A DNA stretch of 8,857 nt from Chlorobiaceae bacterium (GCA_013336025.1 JAAXUM010000052.1:1-8857), one strand, 5' to 3'. Shown: positions 1-6,601, counted from the stretch's first letter. Program-made: numbers and translations. Notes: generated by a model from the sequence alone, not told the origin.

Positions 1-251
1 GACGGTTGAAAATGTTCATTTTCCAAATATATCATGAGACAGCATAGAGTATGTCATGGTTTATATGTATTTGAAAATCGGCACGGCGGAGAGCTTTGAC
101 AAGGGCGCGCGTTTATTTGAGCCCCCTGAGTTTTTTGATGGTTACAGTGTTTTATCTGTTTGACACGAAGAATTTATTTTCTTGTAAACGGCGAGTTATC
201 CCTTATTTTTAACATTAATTTTTCCTTAGCTCAACATTGGGAGGTTTGTAT
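1..251. other. Non-coding leader region at left edge
   Basis: No full gene is visible here. Two minus-strand reading frames run off the left edge from ATG codons at 19 and 35, so the beginning of a divergent gene is possible. Neither has a good ribosome binding site and only a few codons are visible, so I do not call one. A plus-strand frame that enters from the left stops at 35-37 and could equally be the tail of an upstream gene. The region contains a perfect 7-bp inverted repeat with a 2-bp spacer at 8-23 (GAAAATG-TT-CATTTTC). The 8-mer TTGAAAAT at 6-13 recurs at 71-78. A promoter candidate lies at 160-188. Confidence 0.5.
160..188 (+). promoter_or_regulatory. Candidate sigma-70 promoter for the membrane protein-coaX unit
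   Basis: A perfect -35 hexamer TTGACA (160-165) is followed after exactly 17 bp by TGTAAA (183-188), which matches the TATAAT consensus at four of six positions. It lies about 65 bp before the ATG at 252 and faces the two plus-strand genes. The call rests on consensus matching only. Confidence 0.4.
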
Positions 252-758
252 ATGCCCGAGGTTTTTCAGTATCCGATGCTCTATCCGGCATGGTGGCTCG
301 AGTTTTACTGGGTTGTGACCTGGTTTCTTGGCATGCTTGTGCTTGGTTTAGGGTGGTTGATATTTTTTCGGTATGGAAAATTCACCTATGGTGTTGATCT
401 TGGCTGTTTCTGGAAAACAGCGCTCCTGCTGGTGCTGACGACCATCTCTCTTGGCGGGCCTAATTATTACAATACCCGTTTTGTGGGTGAACATGGTCAG
501 GATGGCGATTCAATCAAGATTTCCGGAGATAATCTCTTGTACCTTGATCGCAAAGGGGTTGAGAAAAAAATGCAACTTGATGCCATTACGGCGATTTATC
601 AGGAATCAGTAACCTATAATCCACCCCCGAAAATTTTTATCGTTGCCGGTAAAGGAAAAGTTAAAGATTCGCTTTTTGTCACAAGAAATCTGAAGGATTA
701 TCAGGGGTTTCTTTCAGCACTATCGGCACGAACCGGAGTTGCTGTAAAATTGCCATAA
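252..758 (+). CDS. Unrecognised two-helix membrane protein
   Basis: I do not recognise this 168-residue protein. The N-terminus is rich in Trp, Tyr and Phe. Two hydrophobic stretches, at about residues 18-40 and 50-68, look like membrane helices separated by a short loop. The rest, about residues 80-168, is soluble and looks like alternating strands followed by a final helix (about 146-160). That layout would suit a PH-like or other small beta domain anchored to the membrane, but this is inference from hydropathy only. The start is placed at ATG 252 because GGGAGG (239-244) sits 7 nt upstream. An in-frame TTG at 237 would overlap that ribosome binding site and is less likely. The gene ends 29 bp before coaX on the same strand, so the two are probably co-transcribed. 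Nothing ties its function to CoA synthesis. Confidence 0.8.
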   Translation: MPEVFQYPMLYPAWWLEFYWVVTWFLGMLVLGLGWLIFFRYGKFTYGVDLGCFWKTALLLVLTTISLGGPNYYNTRFVGEHGQDGDSIKISGDNLLYLDRKGVEKKMQLDAITAIYQESVTYNPPPKIFIVAGKGKVKDSLFVTRNLKDYQGFLSALSARTGVAVKLP

Positions 759-787
759 CCGGCAGCTCTCACAGAGAGGAAATTTTC

Positions 788-1594
788 ATGTCAGCTTCCG
801 TTCCAGTTTCGCTTCTTCTTGTTGTTGAGATCGGCAATACGACAACTTCTTTTGCCGTTCTCGATGGTGATGAGTGTCTTGTGGTGAAACGTCTCCTGAC
901 AGCCGCACTCGATGAAGAAGGTCTGCTTTCCGGCATCTTTTCAGAGTTGCGTGGAACCTTCAGGGAGTTGGAGGATGTCGCAGTATGCAGTGTTGTTCCC
1001 GCTGCGACCAGGGTGATTCAGCGGCATCTGCAGAAATATCTGACTGGTTTGTTTTTTTCTGTGACTTCCGGTATCACCCTTCCTTTTACCCTTCATTACG
1101 ATGCTCCGGAATCGTTCGGTGCCGACCGACTTGCCCTGTGTGCACTCTCCCGGCAACGCTATCCCGATCGCGCGGTTATTGCTCTTGATATAGGTACAGC
1201 CCTGACATTTGATGTGCTCGGTTCAAAAGGCGACTATCTTGGTGGTCTTATCATGCCCGGACTTGAGATGCGATCCAGGGCACTGCACGAACGCACGGCA
1301 CAGCTTCCGCTTGTGGGTATTGAGCGTTCAGCAACGCTTATCGGCCGTTCGACAAAGGAGTGCATTATGAACGGTATTTTCTGGGGTTGTGTAGCGGAGA
1401 TCGAGGGGTTGATCTCAAAGATAGGCCGCCATGTGCAGGAGACCTATGGTGAAGAGCGTCCGGTGGTGATTGCAACCGGAGGAAATGCACCCATGATTGC
1501 CGGATTGCTCGATTCGCTGACGCTGCATGATGAACATGCCGTGATCAGGGGTGCAGGATATCTTTTCAGGCTTAACAGGACAGCGCTTTTTTGA
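788..1594 (+). CDS. coaX: Type III pantothenate kinase (CoaX)
   Basis: This cytoplasmic enzyme phosphorylates pantothenate with ATP, the first committed step of coenzyme A synthesis. The 268 residues match the usual family length of about 255-270. ASKHA-fold motifs appear in order: the phosphate-binding EIGNT at residues 14-18, GADR at 111-114 (Asp113 corresponds to the family's catalytic Asp), DIGTALTFD at 134-142, GGLIMPG at 152-158, a segment beginning IGRST at about 185, and a GG pair at 231-232. The first motif normally reads DxGNT, but here Glu14 (codon GAG) replaces the Asp. The ATG at 788 follows GAGG (776-779) by 8 nt. The gene sits just downstream of the small membrane protein and its 3' end overlaps the convergent aroB by 23 bp. 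The identity is secure; the effect of Glu14 is unknown. Confidence 0.95.
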   Translation: MSASVPVSLLLVVEIGNTTTSFAVLDGDECLVVKRLLTAALDEEGLLSGIFSELRGTFRELEDVAVCSVVPAATRVIQRHLQKYLTGLFFSVTSGITLPFTLHYDAPESFGADRLALCALSRQRYPDRAVIALDIGTALTFDVLGSKGDYLGGLIMPGLEMRSRALHERTAQLPLVGIERSATLIGRSTKECIMNGIFWGCVAEIEGLISKIGRHVQETYGEERPVVIATGGNAPMIAGLLDSLTLHDEHAVIRGAGYLFRLNRTALF

Positions 1595-2669
1595 AGAGCT
1601 CCTTCGCCTCCGTGATTGCTTTGAGAACATGGTGGTCTTCAACGGTTTCTTCAAGCAGAAACGCTGAACCAAGATTTTTCAGCAGGACAAACCGGAGCTT
1701 TCTGTCAAGCTTTTTCTTGTCTGACAGCATATACTCAAGAAGTGATTCACTGCTTTCCGCGAGAAATCGTCGCTTTACAAGCCCGTTCGGAAACCGGAAT
1801 TTCCGGAGAATGCTTACTCCCTGATCCAGTTCTTCACCATTAAGGTAGCCGAGGTTATGCGACAAAGAGAGGGCGCAGACCATGCCTATGGTTACAGCTT
1901 CGCCATGGCGGAGGTATCGGTAGTCGGCAAGTTTTTCCAGTCCGTGGGCAAAGGTGTGGCCGAAATTAAGGGTAGCCCTGAGCCCGCTTTCTTCCCGAAA
2001 ATCCTTTTCAACGACATCCGACTTGATTTCTGCGCTTCGTCGTATCGCATCGGTAACAAAAGGCTCTTCGAGTTTTACAATCTCGCTGAAGTGACGGTCA
2101 AGCCGGAAGAGGAAGTCGCGATCGGCAATAAATCCGTACTTGACTACTTCAGCCATGCCGGCATAAATTTCCCGAAGGGGGAGCGTTTTAAGATATGTCG
2201 GGTCGATCATGACAAGTCTCGGCAGATGGAAAAAACCTATCAGGTTTTTACCGAGCGGATGATTGATGGCAACCTTGCCTCCTATCGAGCTGTCGGTCAT
2301 TGCCAGAAGGGTGGTTGGAAGCTGGATGATCGGAATCCCTCTATAGTAGCTTGCTGCGATAAATCCTCCGAGGTCGCCGACGACACCACCTCCAACGGCA
2401 AGCAGGTTCCAGCTACGGTCAACATCGGCAAGGATCATCCTGCCGTAAAGCTTGTTGGCAGTACTGAAACTCTTGGATGTTTCCTTTGCAGGAACTACCA
2501 GATCAAGCCATTGAAAGCCTTGTTCGGAGAGGAGATCGAGCAGCTCGGAGCCGAAAAGATTGCGGGTGTTTTCATCAAACAGCACGACGGTTTTTTTTGC
2601 AAGACCGTACGTGCTGAAGAGCTCTCCGAGATTTTGGGTGACCGGTGTTTTGACGACGATGGTGTTCAC
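1572..2669 (-). CDS. aroB: 3-dehydroquinate synthase (AroB)
   Basis: This NAD- and metal-dependent enzyme converts DAHP to 3-dehydroquinate, the second step of the shikimate pathway. From the GTG at 2669 the protein has 365 residues, close to the 362 of E. coli AroB. Visible motifs are the NAD-binding GGGVVGD (93-99), DSSIGGK (126-132), AEVVKYG (173-179, with the metal-ligand Glu174), NFGHTFAH (235-242, ligand His238) and HGEAV (255-259, ligand His255). An in-frame ATG at 2726 would add 19 residues and overlap aroK by 38 bp. I prefer the GTG because its product begins MNTIVVKTP, aligning with the usual AroB N-terminus, and leaves a 19-bp gap after aroK. Neither start has a good ribosome binding site. 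The gene follows aroK in the same operon, an order also found in E. coli. Confidence 0.93.
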   Translation of the reverse strand: MNTIVVKTPVTQNLGELFSTYGLAKKTVVLFDENTRNLFGSELLDLLSEQGFQWLDLVVPAKETSKSFSTANKLYGRMILADVDRSWNLLAVGGGVVGDLGGFIAASYYRGIPIIQLPTTLLAMTDSSIGGKVAINHPLGKNLIGFFHLPRLVMIDPTYLKTLPLREIYAGMAEVVKYGFIADRDFLFRLDRHFSEIVKLEEPFVTDAIRRSAEIKSDVVEKDFREESGLRATLNFGHTFAHGLEKLADYRYLRHGEAVTIGMVCALSLSHNLGYLNGEELDQGVSILRKFRFPNGLVKRRFLAESSESLLEYMLSDKKKLDRKLRFVLLKNLGSAFLLEETVEDHHVLKAITEAKELFKKALSC

Positions 2670-2688
2670 GAATAACGTTGCTTTGGTT

Positions 2689-3261
2689 TTATTTTGCCCT
2701 TGAGTGCCCGGTTGTTTTTCGTACATACCGGTTTATTTTTCGGGTCAGTTCTTCGACCGTTGAACCGATTCTCCCGGTATCGGTTTGAACGGTAATGGTT
2801 GCGCTGTTGTACCTCGGCTCCCTGCGGGCAAGGATTTCTCTTATTTTCTGTTCAATCTCTCCGTTTGAGAGCTTGCCACCTTGTTCACTTTTCAGGAGCG
2901 GTCGATCGGTTTTATGGCAGAGCCTTTTTGTAAGGGTTCCTGAACTTGATTTCAGATAAACCAGTGTGCCTTTTTCCTTGATTAATGCATAGCACTCATT
3001 GTTTTCAAGCACACCCCCTCCGAGCGATACGATAAGTTCTTCCCTGTCGGCAATTGTTTTCAGGGTCTCAAGTTCAAGCTGTCTGAAGTATGATTCGCCC
3101 TCTTCGGCAAAAATTCTCGTTACCGATTTTCCGGTAATTTCCTCAATGGTCTGGTCGAGATCAATAAAATCGTAACCGAGAGAGTTGGCAATCAGCGGCC
3201 CGATGGTTGATTTGCCGGATCCACTGAATCCGGTTAAAAAGATGAGAGAGTGATGCTTCAT
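2689..3261 (-). CDS. aroK: Shikimate kinase (AroK)
   Basis: This cytoplasmic kinase transfers phosphate from ATP to shikimate, the fifth step toward chorismate. The 190-residue protein is somewhat longer than the typical 170-175. It shows the Walker A P-loop GFSGSGKST (11-19), the shikimate-binding DLD (34-36), Arg60 in a YFRQLE context, the GGGV strand-turn (81-84), the lid motif DRPLL (119-123, Arg120) and a late RREPRY (146-151). The extra length is a C-terminal tail after about residue 175, ending in a basic HSRAK. The ATG at 3261 is preceded by AGGG about 8 nt upstream, a weak ribosome binding site. It is the first gene of the aroK-aroB pair, and the two enzymes act in the same pathway. 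Confidence 0.94.
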   Translation of the reverse strand: MKHHSLIFLTGFSGSGKSTIGPLIANSLGYDFIDLDQTIEEITGKSVTRIFAEEGESYFRQLELETLKTIADREELIVSLGGGVLENNECYALIKEKGTLVYLKSSSGTLTKRLCHKTDRPLLKSEQGGKLSNGEIEQKIREILARREPRYNSATITVQTDTGRIGSTVEELTRKINRYVRKTTGHSRAK

Positions 3262-3314
3262 GGCCCATGCCCTGAAAAATGACCGGTAACGTTATGGTTA
3301 CAATAAAACAGTTC

Positions 3315-3343
3315 GCTATAAGCTATGCGCCAAATATAGTAAA
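3315..3343 (-). promoter_or_regulatory. Weak candidate promoter for aroK-aroB
   Basis: Read on the minus strand, TTTACT (3343-3338) and TATAGC (3320-3315) are separated by 17 bp. Each matches four of six consensus positions. It lies in the 115-bp gap between recD2 and aroK, about 55 bp upstream of the aroK ATG. I see no clear intrinsic terminator for recD2 in the same gap, so readthrough from recD2 is also possible. Confidence 0.3.
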
Positions 3344-3376
3344 AAAGCTGCATCAAAGAGATTTCTGCCTGGTTTT

Positions 3377-5464
3377 TCATGGGGTTTCCGTGCATTCAGC
3401 AAGCCTTCTCGAAAGGTTGGTCAGTCGCTGGTTCGCTCGGTGATTTCCTACCGCTGTTGCAAGTGCTTTAGGCTGACCGATGATGACAACGAGTTTTTTG
3501 CCTCGTGTTACCGCTGTGTAGAGCAGATTTCTTTCAAGCAGCGTGAAGTGCTGCATGGCAAGCGGAATGACGACTGCCGGATATTCGGAACCCTGGCTTT
3601 TATGGATGCTTGTTGCGTAGGCAAGAGCTATTTCATCGAGTTCCGAAAATTCATAGGTAATTACCCGCCGGTCATATTCAACAGAGAGGACTCCTTCATC
3701 GGTATTTATTGATACGACAAGACCGATATCGCCATTAAAAATCTCCTTGTCATAGTTGTTTACCATCTGGATAACCTTGTCGCCGGGAGAGAATGTCGTT
3801 CCGAACCGGTTAATCTGCGGCGTCGCCTCTTTGTTGAGGGCCTGCTGCAGTTCGATATTGAGCGAGCGTGATCCAAGTCCGCCCCGGTTCATCGGCGTCA
3901 GTACCTGAATGTCTCTGACAGGGTGAAAGCCGAACCGTTTAGGAATGCGTTCTGTGACCATGGTGAGCAGTTTTCTATGAATATCCTCCGGTGTTGCCGA
4001 TGGAATGAAGTAGAAGTCGGTCAGCGCATCGCCATCAGCATTCACCGGTATTTTTCCCTGGTTGATCTGGTGCGCATTGACGATAATGCTCGATTCGGCA
4101 GCCTGCCGGAAGATTTCTGTCAACCGCACTGTTGGTATAACCCCTGAGGTGATGATATCCGAAAGCACCGCGCCGGGTCCGACAGAGGGCAATTGATCGA
4201 CATCCCCGACCAGAAGCAGTGCCGCTTTGTCGGGAATGGCCAGAAGCAGCTTGTTCATGAGAATCACGTCAACCATCGATGTTTCATCCACGACAACAAG
4301 GTTTGTATCGAGCTTGTTGCCTTCGCCACGTTTGAAGTTGAACAGTATCGGATCAAATTCAAGCAGCCGGTGGATCGTCTTTGCCTCAAGTCCGGTTGAT
4401 TCCGACAGGCGTTTTGCTGCGCGTCCGGTTGGAGCGCAAAGCGAGACCTTCACATTCAGGGAGCTGATAATGGAAAGAATAACGTTGACCAGCGTTGTTT
4501 TTCCGACACCGGGCCCGCCGGTTATGACGGAAACCTTGCTTTTCAGCACCAGTGCCACCGCCTCTTTCTGCGAAGGGGAGAGCAGCAGGCCTGTTTTTTG
4601 CTCAACCGAACCAATGCTCTGATCGGGATTGACCTCTTTCCATGGAAGGGGGCCCTCCATCAGGCGGTGAAGCCCTGAGGCAACTCCCCGCTCGGCGCGG
4701 TAGAGCGGAGCAATGTAGAGGCACTGCCGGCCGTCGATCTCTTCACACAAAAGATGTTTTTTTTCTGTCTGTTGTTTTACTGCCTCGGTGACAATATCGA
4801 CTTCAACAGCAAGCATGGCTGCCGATTCGGCAATGAGTCGTTCTGCCGGTACGGCACAGTGCCCTTCGGTGGCAAGTTCCTGCAACATGTGGCGTACGCC
4901 CGCTTCAGCCCTGATCAGAGAGTCCTGCGCGATTCCAAGCTTGTCGGCTATGGTGTCGGCGGTGAGAAAACCGACTCCCTCGATATCGAGCGAAAGCCGG
5001 TAAGGATTTTCCGTTACCAGGCGGATGGCATCTTCCCTGTATGTCTTGTATATCCGGAATGCTCTTGCTACGCCAACGCCGTGCGACTGCAGAAAAACCA
5101 TGATGTCGCGAACGGCTTTTTGTTCGGCCCACGATTTTGTGATAATGTCGAGGCGTTTTTTTCCGATGCCGGGAATGTCGAGCAGTTTTTCCGGGGTGTT
5201 TTCAATAACATCGAGTACCCTTGCGCCGAACTCCCTGACGAGCGTTTTTGCATAAAAAGCGCCAATACCGCGCACCATGCCCGATGCAAGATATTTCTCG
5301 ATTCCTGAAGCGGTTGTTGGCGGAATAACCGTGATGTGCTCAGCCTTGAACTGGAGCCCGTGTACCCGGTCGTTATGCCATATGCCCTGGCACTCTACAA
5401 ACTCACCGGGAGAGATTGCCGGTGAAGTTCCCACCACCGATACGAGGTCGCGGTTGCCTTTCAC
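3377..5464 (-). CDS. recD2: RecD2/TraA-family superfamily 1 DNA helicase
   Basis: This is an ATP-dependent 5'-3' DNA helicase of the RecD-like group that works without RecBC. Family members act in DNA repair and fork maintenance. From the GTG at 5464 it has 695 residues. Helix-hairpin-helix-type segments occupy about residues 55-175 (for example IPGIGKKRL at 97-105). The helicase core shows Walker A GGPGVGKTT (316-324), motif Ia APTGRA (344-349), Walker B VVDETS (391-396), motif III GDVDQLPSVGPG (420-431), motif V SIHKSQGSEY (619-628) and motif VI YTAVTRGKK (649-657). All catalytic motifs are intact. This start is the first standard start codon in the open frame, with GAAGG 5 nt upstream. However, it omits the first strands of the N-terminal domain, which continue in frame to 5563 without a start. 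It could be an authentic restart, a misplaced start, or a gene damaged by a nonsense change. Confidence 0.9.
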   Translation of the reverse strand: MKGNRDLVSVVGTSPAISPGEFVECQGIWHNDRVHGLQFKAEHITVIPPTTASGIEKYLASGMVRGIGAFYAKTLVREFGARVLDVIENTPEKLLDIPGIGKKRLDIITKSWAEQKAVRDIMVFLQSHGVGVARAFRIYKTYREDAIRLVTENPYRLSLDIEGVGFLTADTIADKLGIAQDSLIRAEAGVRHMLQELATEGHCAVPAERLIAESAAMLAVEVDIVTEAVKQQTEKKHLLCEEIDGRQCLYIAPLYRAERGVASGLHRLMEGPLPWKEVNPDQSIGSVEQKTGLLLSPSQKEAVALVLKSKVSVITGGPGVGKTTLVNVILSIISSLNVKVSLCAPTGRAAKRLSESTGLEAKTIHRLLEFDPILFNFKRGEGNKLDTNLVVVDETSMVDVILMNKLLLAIPDKAALLLVGDVDQLPSVGPGAVLSDIITSGVIPTVRLTEIFRQAAESSIIVNAHQINQGKIPVNADGDALTDFYFIPSATPEDIHRKLLTMVTERIPKRFGFHPVRDIQVLTPMNRGGLGSRSLNIELQQALNKEATPQINRFGTTFSPGDKVIQMVNNYDKEIFNGDIGLVVSINTDEGVLSVEYDRRVITYEFSELDEIALAYATSIHKSQGSEYPAVVIPLAMQHFTLLERNLLYTAVTRGKKLVVIIGQPKALATAVGNHRANQRLTNLSRRLAECTETP

Positions 5465-5572
5465 CCGAACCTTCAGAACACTGAATCCGGACTCCTCGCT
5501 GTAAAAGGTTACCCGCTCGACAGAGCCGGAAATCCTTTCATGCTTTGGCGCGGGAGTCGTTTTTTATGGCAT
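5465..5572 (-). pseudogene. recD2: In-frame recD2 N-terminal segment interrupted by a stop codon
   Basis: The recD2 frame stays open upstream of the GTG at 5464 for 33 codons and encodes GSVERVTFYSEESGFSVL. This resembles the conserved N-terminal beta-hairpin segment of RecD2 proteins (compare KGTVKAVHFSNEEN in B. subtilis YrrC, from memory). None of these codons is ATG, GTG or TTG; the nearest non-standard choices are ATT at 5533 and CTG at 5476. Further upstream in the same frame are TAA (5566-5564), CCA (5569-5567) and ATG (5572-5570). A single base change from CAA to TAA at the third codon would explain the pattern, as would a sequencing error. This is inference from one sequence. Confidence 0.55.
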
Positions 5573-5603
5573 TGCTGTTTGGTCGTATGTATGGACGCTC
5601 TCT

Positions 5604-5632
5604 GCAGCGGCTGTTTTATAGGAGGTCGCTGC
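5604..5632. repeat. GC-rich inverted repeat in the recD2 leader
   Basis: GCAGCG (5604-5609) and CGCTGC (5627-5632) form a perfect 6-bp stem. Further pairs g5610-t5626 (wobble), c5611-g5625 and t5612-g5624 (wobble) extend it, leaving an 11-nt loop. It lies between the candidate recD2 -10 element and the recD2 start region, so it would fall in the recD2 leader transcript. On the plus strand TTTT follows within a base of the stem, but no gene upstream would need that terminator. Confidence 0.4.
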
Positions 5633-5639
5633 TTTTAAA

Positions 5640-5648
5640 ACTATATCA
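5640..5648 (-). promoter_or_regulatory. Candidate extended -10 element for recD2
   Basis: On the minus strand this reads TGATATAGT: an extended -10 (TGn) with five of six matches to TATAAT. There is no good -35 at 17 bp. It lies about 70 bp upstream of the ATG at 5572. Confidence 0.3.
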
Positions 5649-5811
5649 TGGTAACAAAATATTCTTTCTGCAGCCTCTTTTCCTGATGATTTCCTCCATT
5701 TTCCGGGTCAAGGTACAACGATGCCTGCTGAAAGCTTTCATGCTTTTGCCGAACCTTGTTTGTGCAACAGGCTGAAAAACAATAGATTCACAAAAAACTG
5801 TCAAAAGAGCG

Positions 5812-6543
5812 ATGAAAAAGCTTTACATCATCAAAGCCGGTTCGACCTTTGCTTCCACGATTGCGGAGCTTGGCGATTTCGAAGAGTGGATTATTCGGGC
5901 ACTTGGGCCGCTTTCAATTCCCGTTGAGGTGGTTAATGCGGTGCATGGCGAACCACTTCCGCTGCCCGACGAGTGCTGCGGTGTGCTTGTTACCGGTTCA
6001 CATGCCATGGTTACCCAAAACCTCCCGTGGAGCGTCGGCATCCAATCGTGGATTCCTCTGCTGGTCGGAGCAGGGGTTCCGTTTCTTGGTATCTGTTACG
6101 GCCACCAGCTTCTCGGAAGGGCTATGGGAGGAAAGGTCGGCTACCACCCGAAGGGCAGCGAAACCGGTACGGTTACGCTTACCCTTACGACGGAAGCGGG
6201 TGACGATCTACTTTTTCAGGATATCCCTTCAACCTTCAGGGCTCATGCAACTCATGCTCAGAGTGTGCTGGAGCTGCCGCCCGGCGCGGTCAATCTTGCC
6301 CGGAATGCGCACGATCCGCACCATGCGTTCCGCGTCGGAACCTCTGCATGGGGGGTGCAGTTTCATCCCGAATACACCGCAGCCGTGATGCAGGCTTACA
6401 TCAATGCCGATCGTGATTCGCTGTCCCGTAGCGGCTGCGATGTGTCTGCACTGCTCCGGGAGGTAACGCATACTCCCGAAGCATCAGGCATTCTCCGCAA
6501 GTTTGCCGTCCTTGTCGAACGATCTTGCACCGCTGAAGGGTAG
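5812..6543 (+). CDS. Class I glutamine amidotransferase (GMP synthase-like), substrate unknown
   Basis: This 243-residue protein has a class I (triad) glutamine amidotransferase fold of the GMP synthase-like group. Such domains hydrolyse glutamine and deliver ammonia to a second substrate. The nucleophile elbow FLGICYGHQLL (91-101) places Cys95 as the catalytic cysteine. VQFHPEY (182-188) supplies His185 and Glu187, completing the triad. LVTGSHAMV (59-67) is at the usual oxyanion/substrate-loop position. About 55 residues follow the triad, giving a helical tail. It has no attached synthetase domain and no neighbour that would act as its synthase, so the acceptor is unknown. It is a stand-alone member rather than GuaA, CarA or TrpG. 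The ATG at 5812 has only a weak AAGAG upstream. It runs divergently from recD2 and convergently toward the ABC genes, so it is probably transcribed alone. Confidence 0.87.
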   Translation: MKKLYIIKAGSTFASTIAELGDFEEWIIRALGPLSIPVEVVNAVHGEPLPLPDECCGVLVTGSHAMVTQNLPWSVGIQSWIPLLVGAGVPFLGICYGHQLLGRAMGGKVGYHPKGSETGTVTLTLTTEAGDDLLFQDIPSTFRAHATHAQSVLELPPGAVNLARNAHDPHHAFRVGTSAWGVQFHPEYTAAVMQAYINADRDSLSRSGCDVSALLREVTHTPEASGILRKFAVLVERSCTAEG

Positions 6544-6563
6544 AGGATCTTTTGAACCGGTTG

Positions 6564-6582
6564 ATTATTTGTGGCAAATAAT
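6564..6582. terminator. AT-rich hairpin between convergent genes, possible bidirectional terminator
   Basis: A perfect 8-bp stem ATTATTTG (6564-6571) / CAAATAAT (6575-6582) with a 3-nt loop lies within the 58 bp separating the amidotransferase stop from the ABC transporter stop. AACC at 6555-6558 could also pair with GGTT at 6584-6587. Its position suits termination of both genes. However, the stem is AT-rich and neither strand has a clear T-run after it, so it is not a textbook intrinsic terminator. Confidence 0.4.
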
Positions 6583-6601
6583 GGGTTTCGTGGCAGAAAC
6601 T

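Larger units (their letters stand above)
5573..5811. other. Divergent intergenic region between recD2 and the amidotransferase
   Basis: This stretch of about 240 bp between two divergent genes has no credible coding sequence. It contains a GC-rich inverted repeat at 5604-5632, an extended -10 element facing recD2 at 5640-5648, and a 12-bp perfect palindrome TGAAAGCTTTCA at 5729-5740. The 15-mer at 5735-5749 nearly repeats 5535-5549 (14 of 15 identical, exactly 200 bp apart). A weak plus-strand promoter possibility is TTGTGC (5760-5765), a 17-bp spacer, then TAGATT (5783-5788). Confidence 0.6.

Noticed and set aside
1857..2675. A 272-codon plus-strand open frame opposite aroB
   Set aside because: It lies wholly antisense to a well-supported aroB with intact motifs. 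It has no good ribosome binding site, and its protein matches no family I recognise; it is a by-product of aroB codon use.
3539..3590. Possible frameshift or domain loss late in recD2
   Set aside because: Motifs III, V and VI all lie in one frame with normal spacing to the stop, so the C-terminal core is intact.
4754..5308. A 184-codon plus-strand open frame opposite recD2
   Set aside because: It is antisense to conserved helicase sequence, with no ribosome binding site and no recognisable domain.
5604..5636. Plus-strand hairpin followed by TTTT as an intrinsic terminator
   Set aside because: No plus-strand gene lies upstream that it would terminate, and the T-run is only four bases.
5616..5683. 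AGGAGG-like sequence at 5620-5625 followed by a short frame from ATG 5648
   Set aside because: The spacing to the ATG is over 20 nt and the frame encodes only about 12 residues, so a leader peptide is not supported.
5545..5775. A 76-codon plus-strand frame in the divergent region
   Set aside because: It uses TTG without a ribosome binding site and overlaps the conserved recD2 N-terminal segment on the other strand. It also ends without linkage to the amidotransferase. The hydrophobic composition reflects T-rich DNA.
5799..5804. Perfect minus-strand TTGACA just before the amidotransferase start
   Set aside because: No acceptable -10 hexamer lies 16-18 bp downstream on that strand, so I do not call a promoter.
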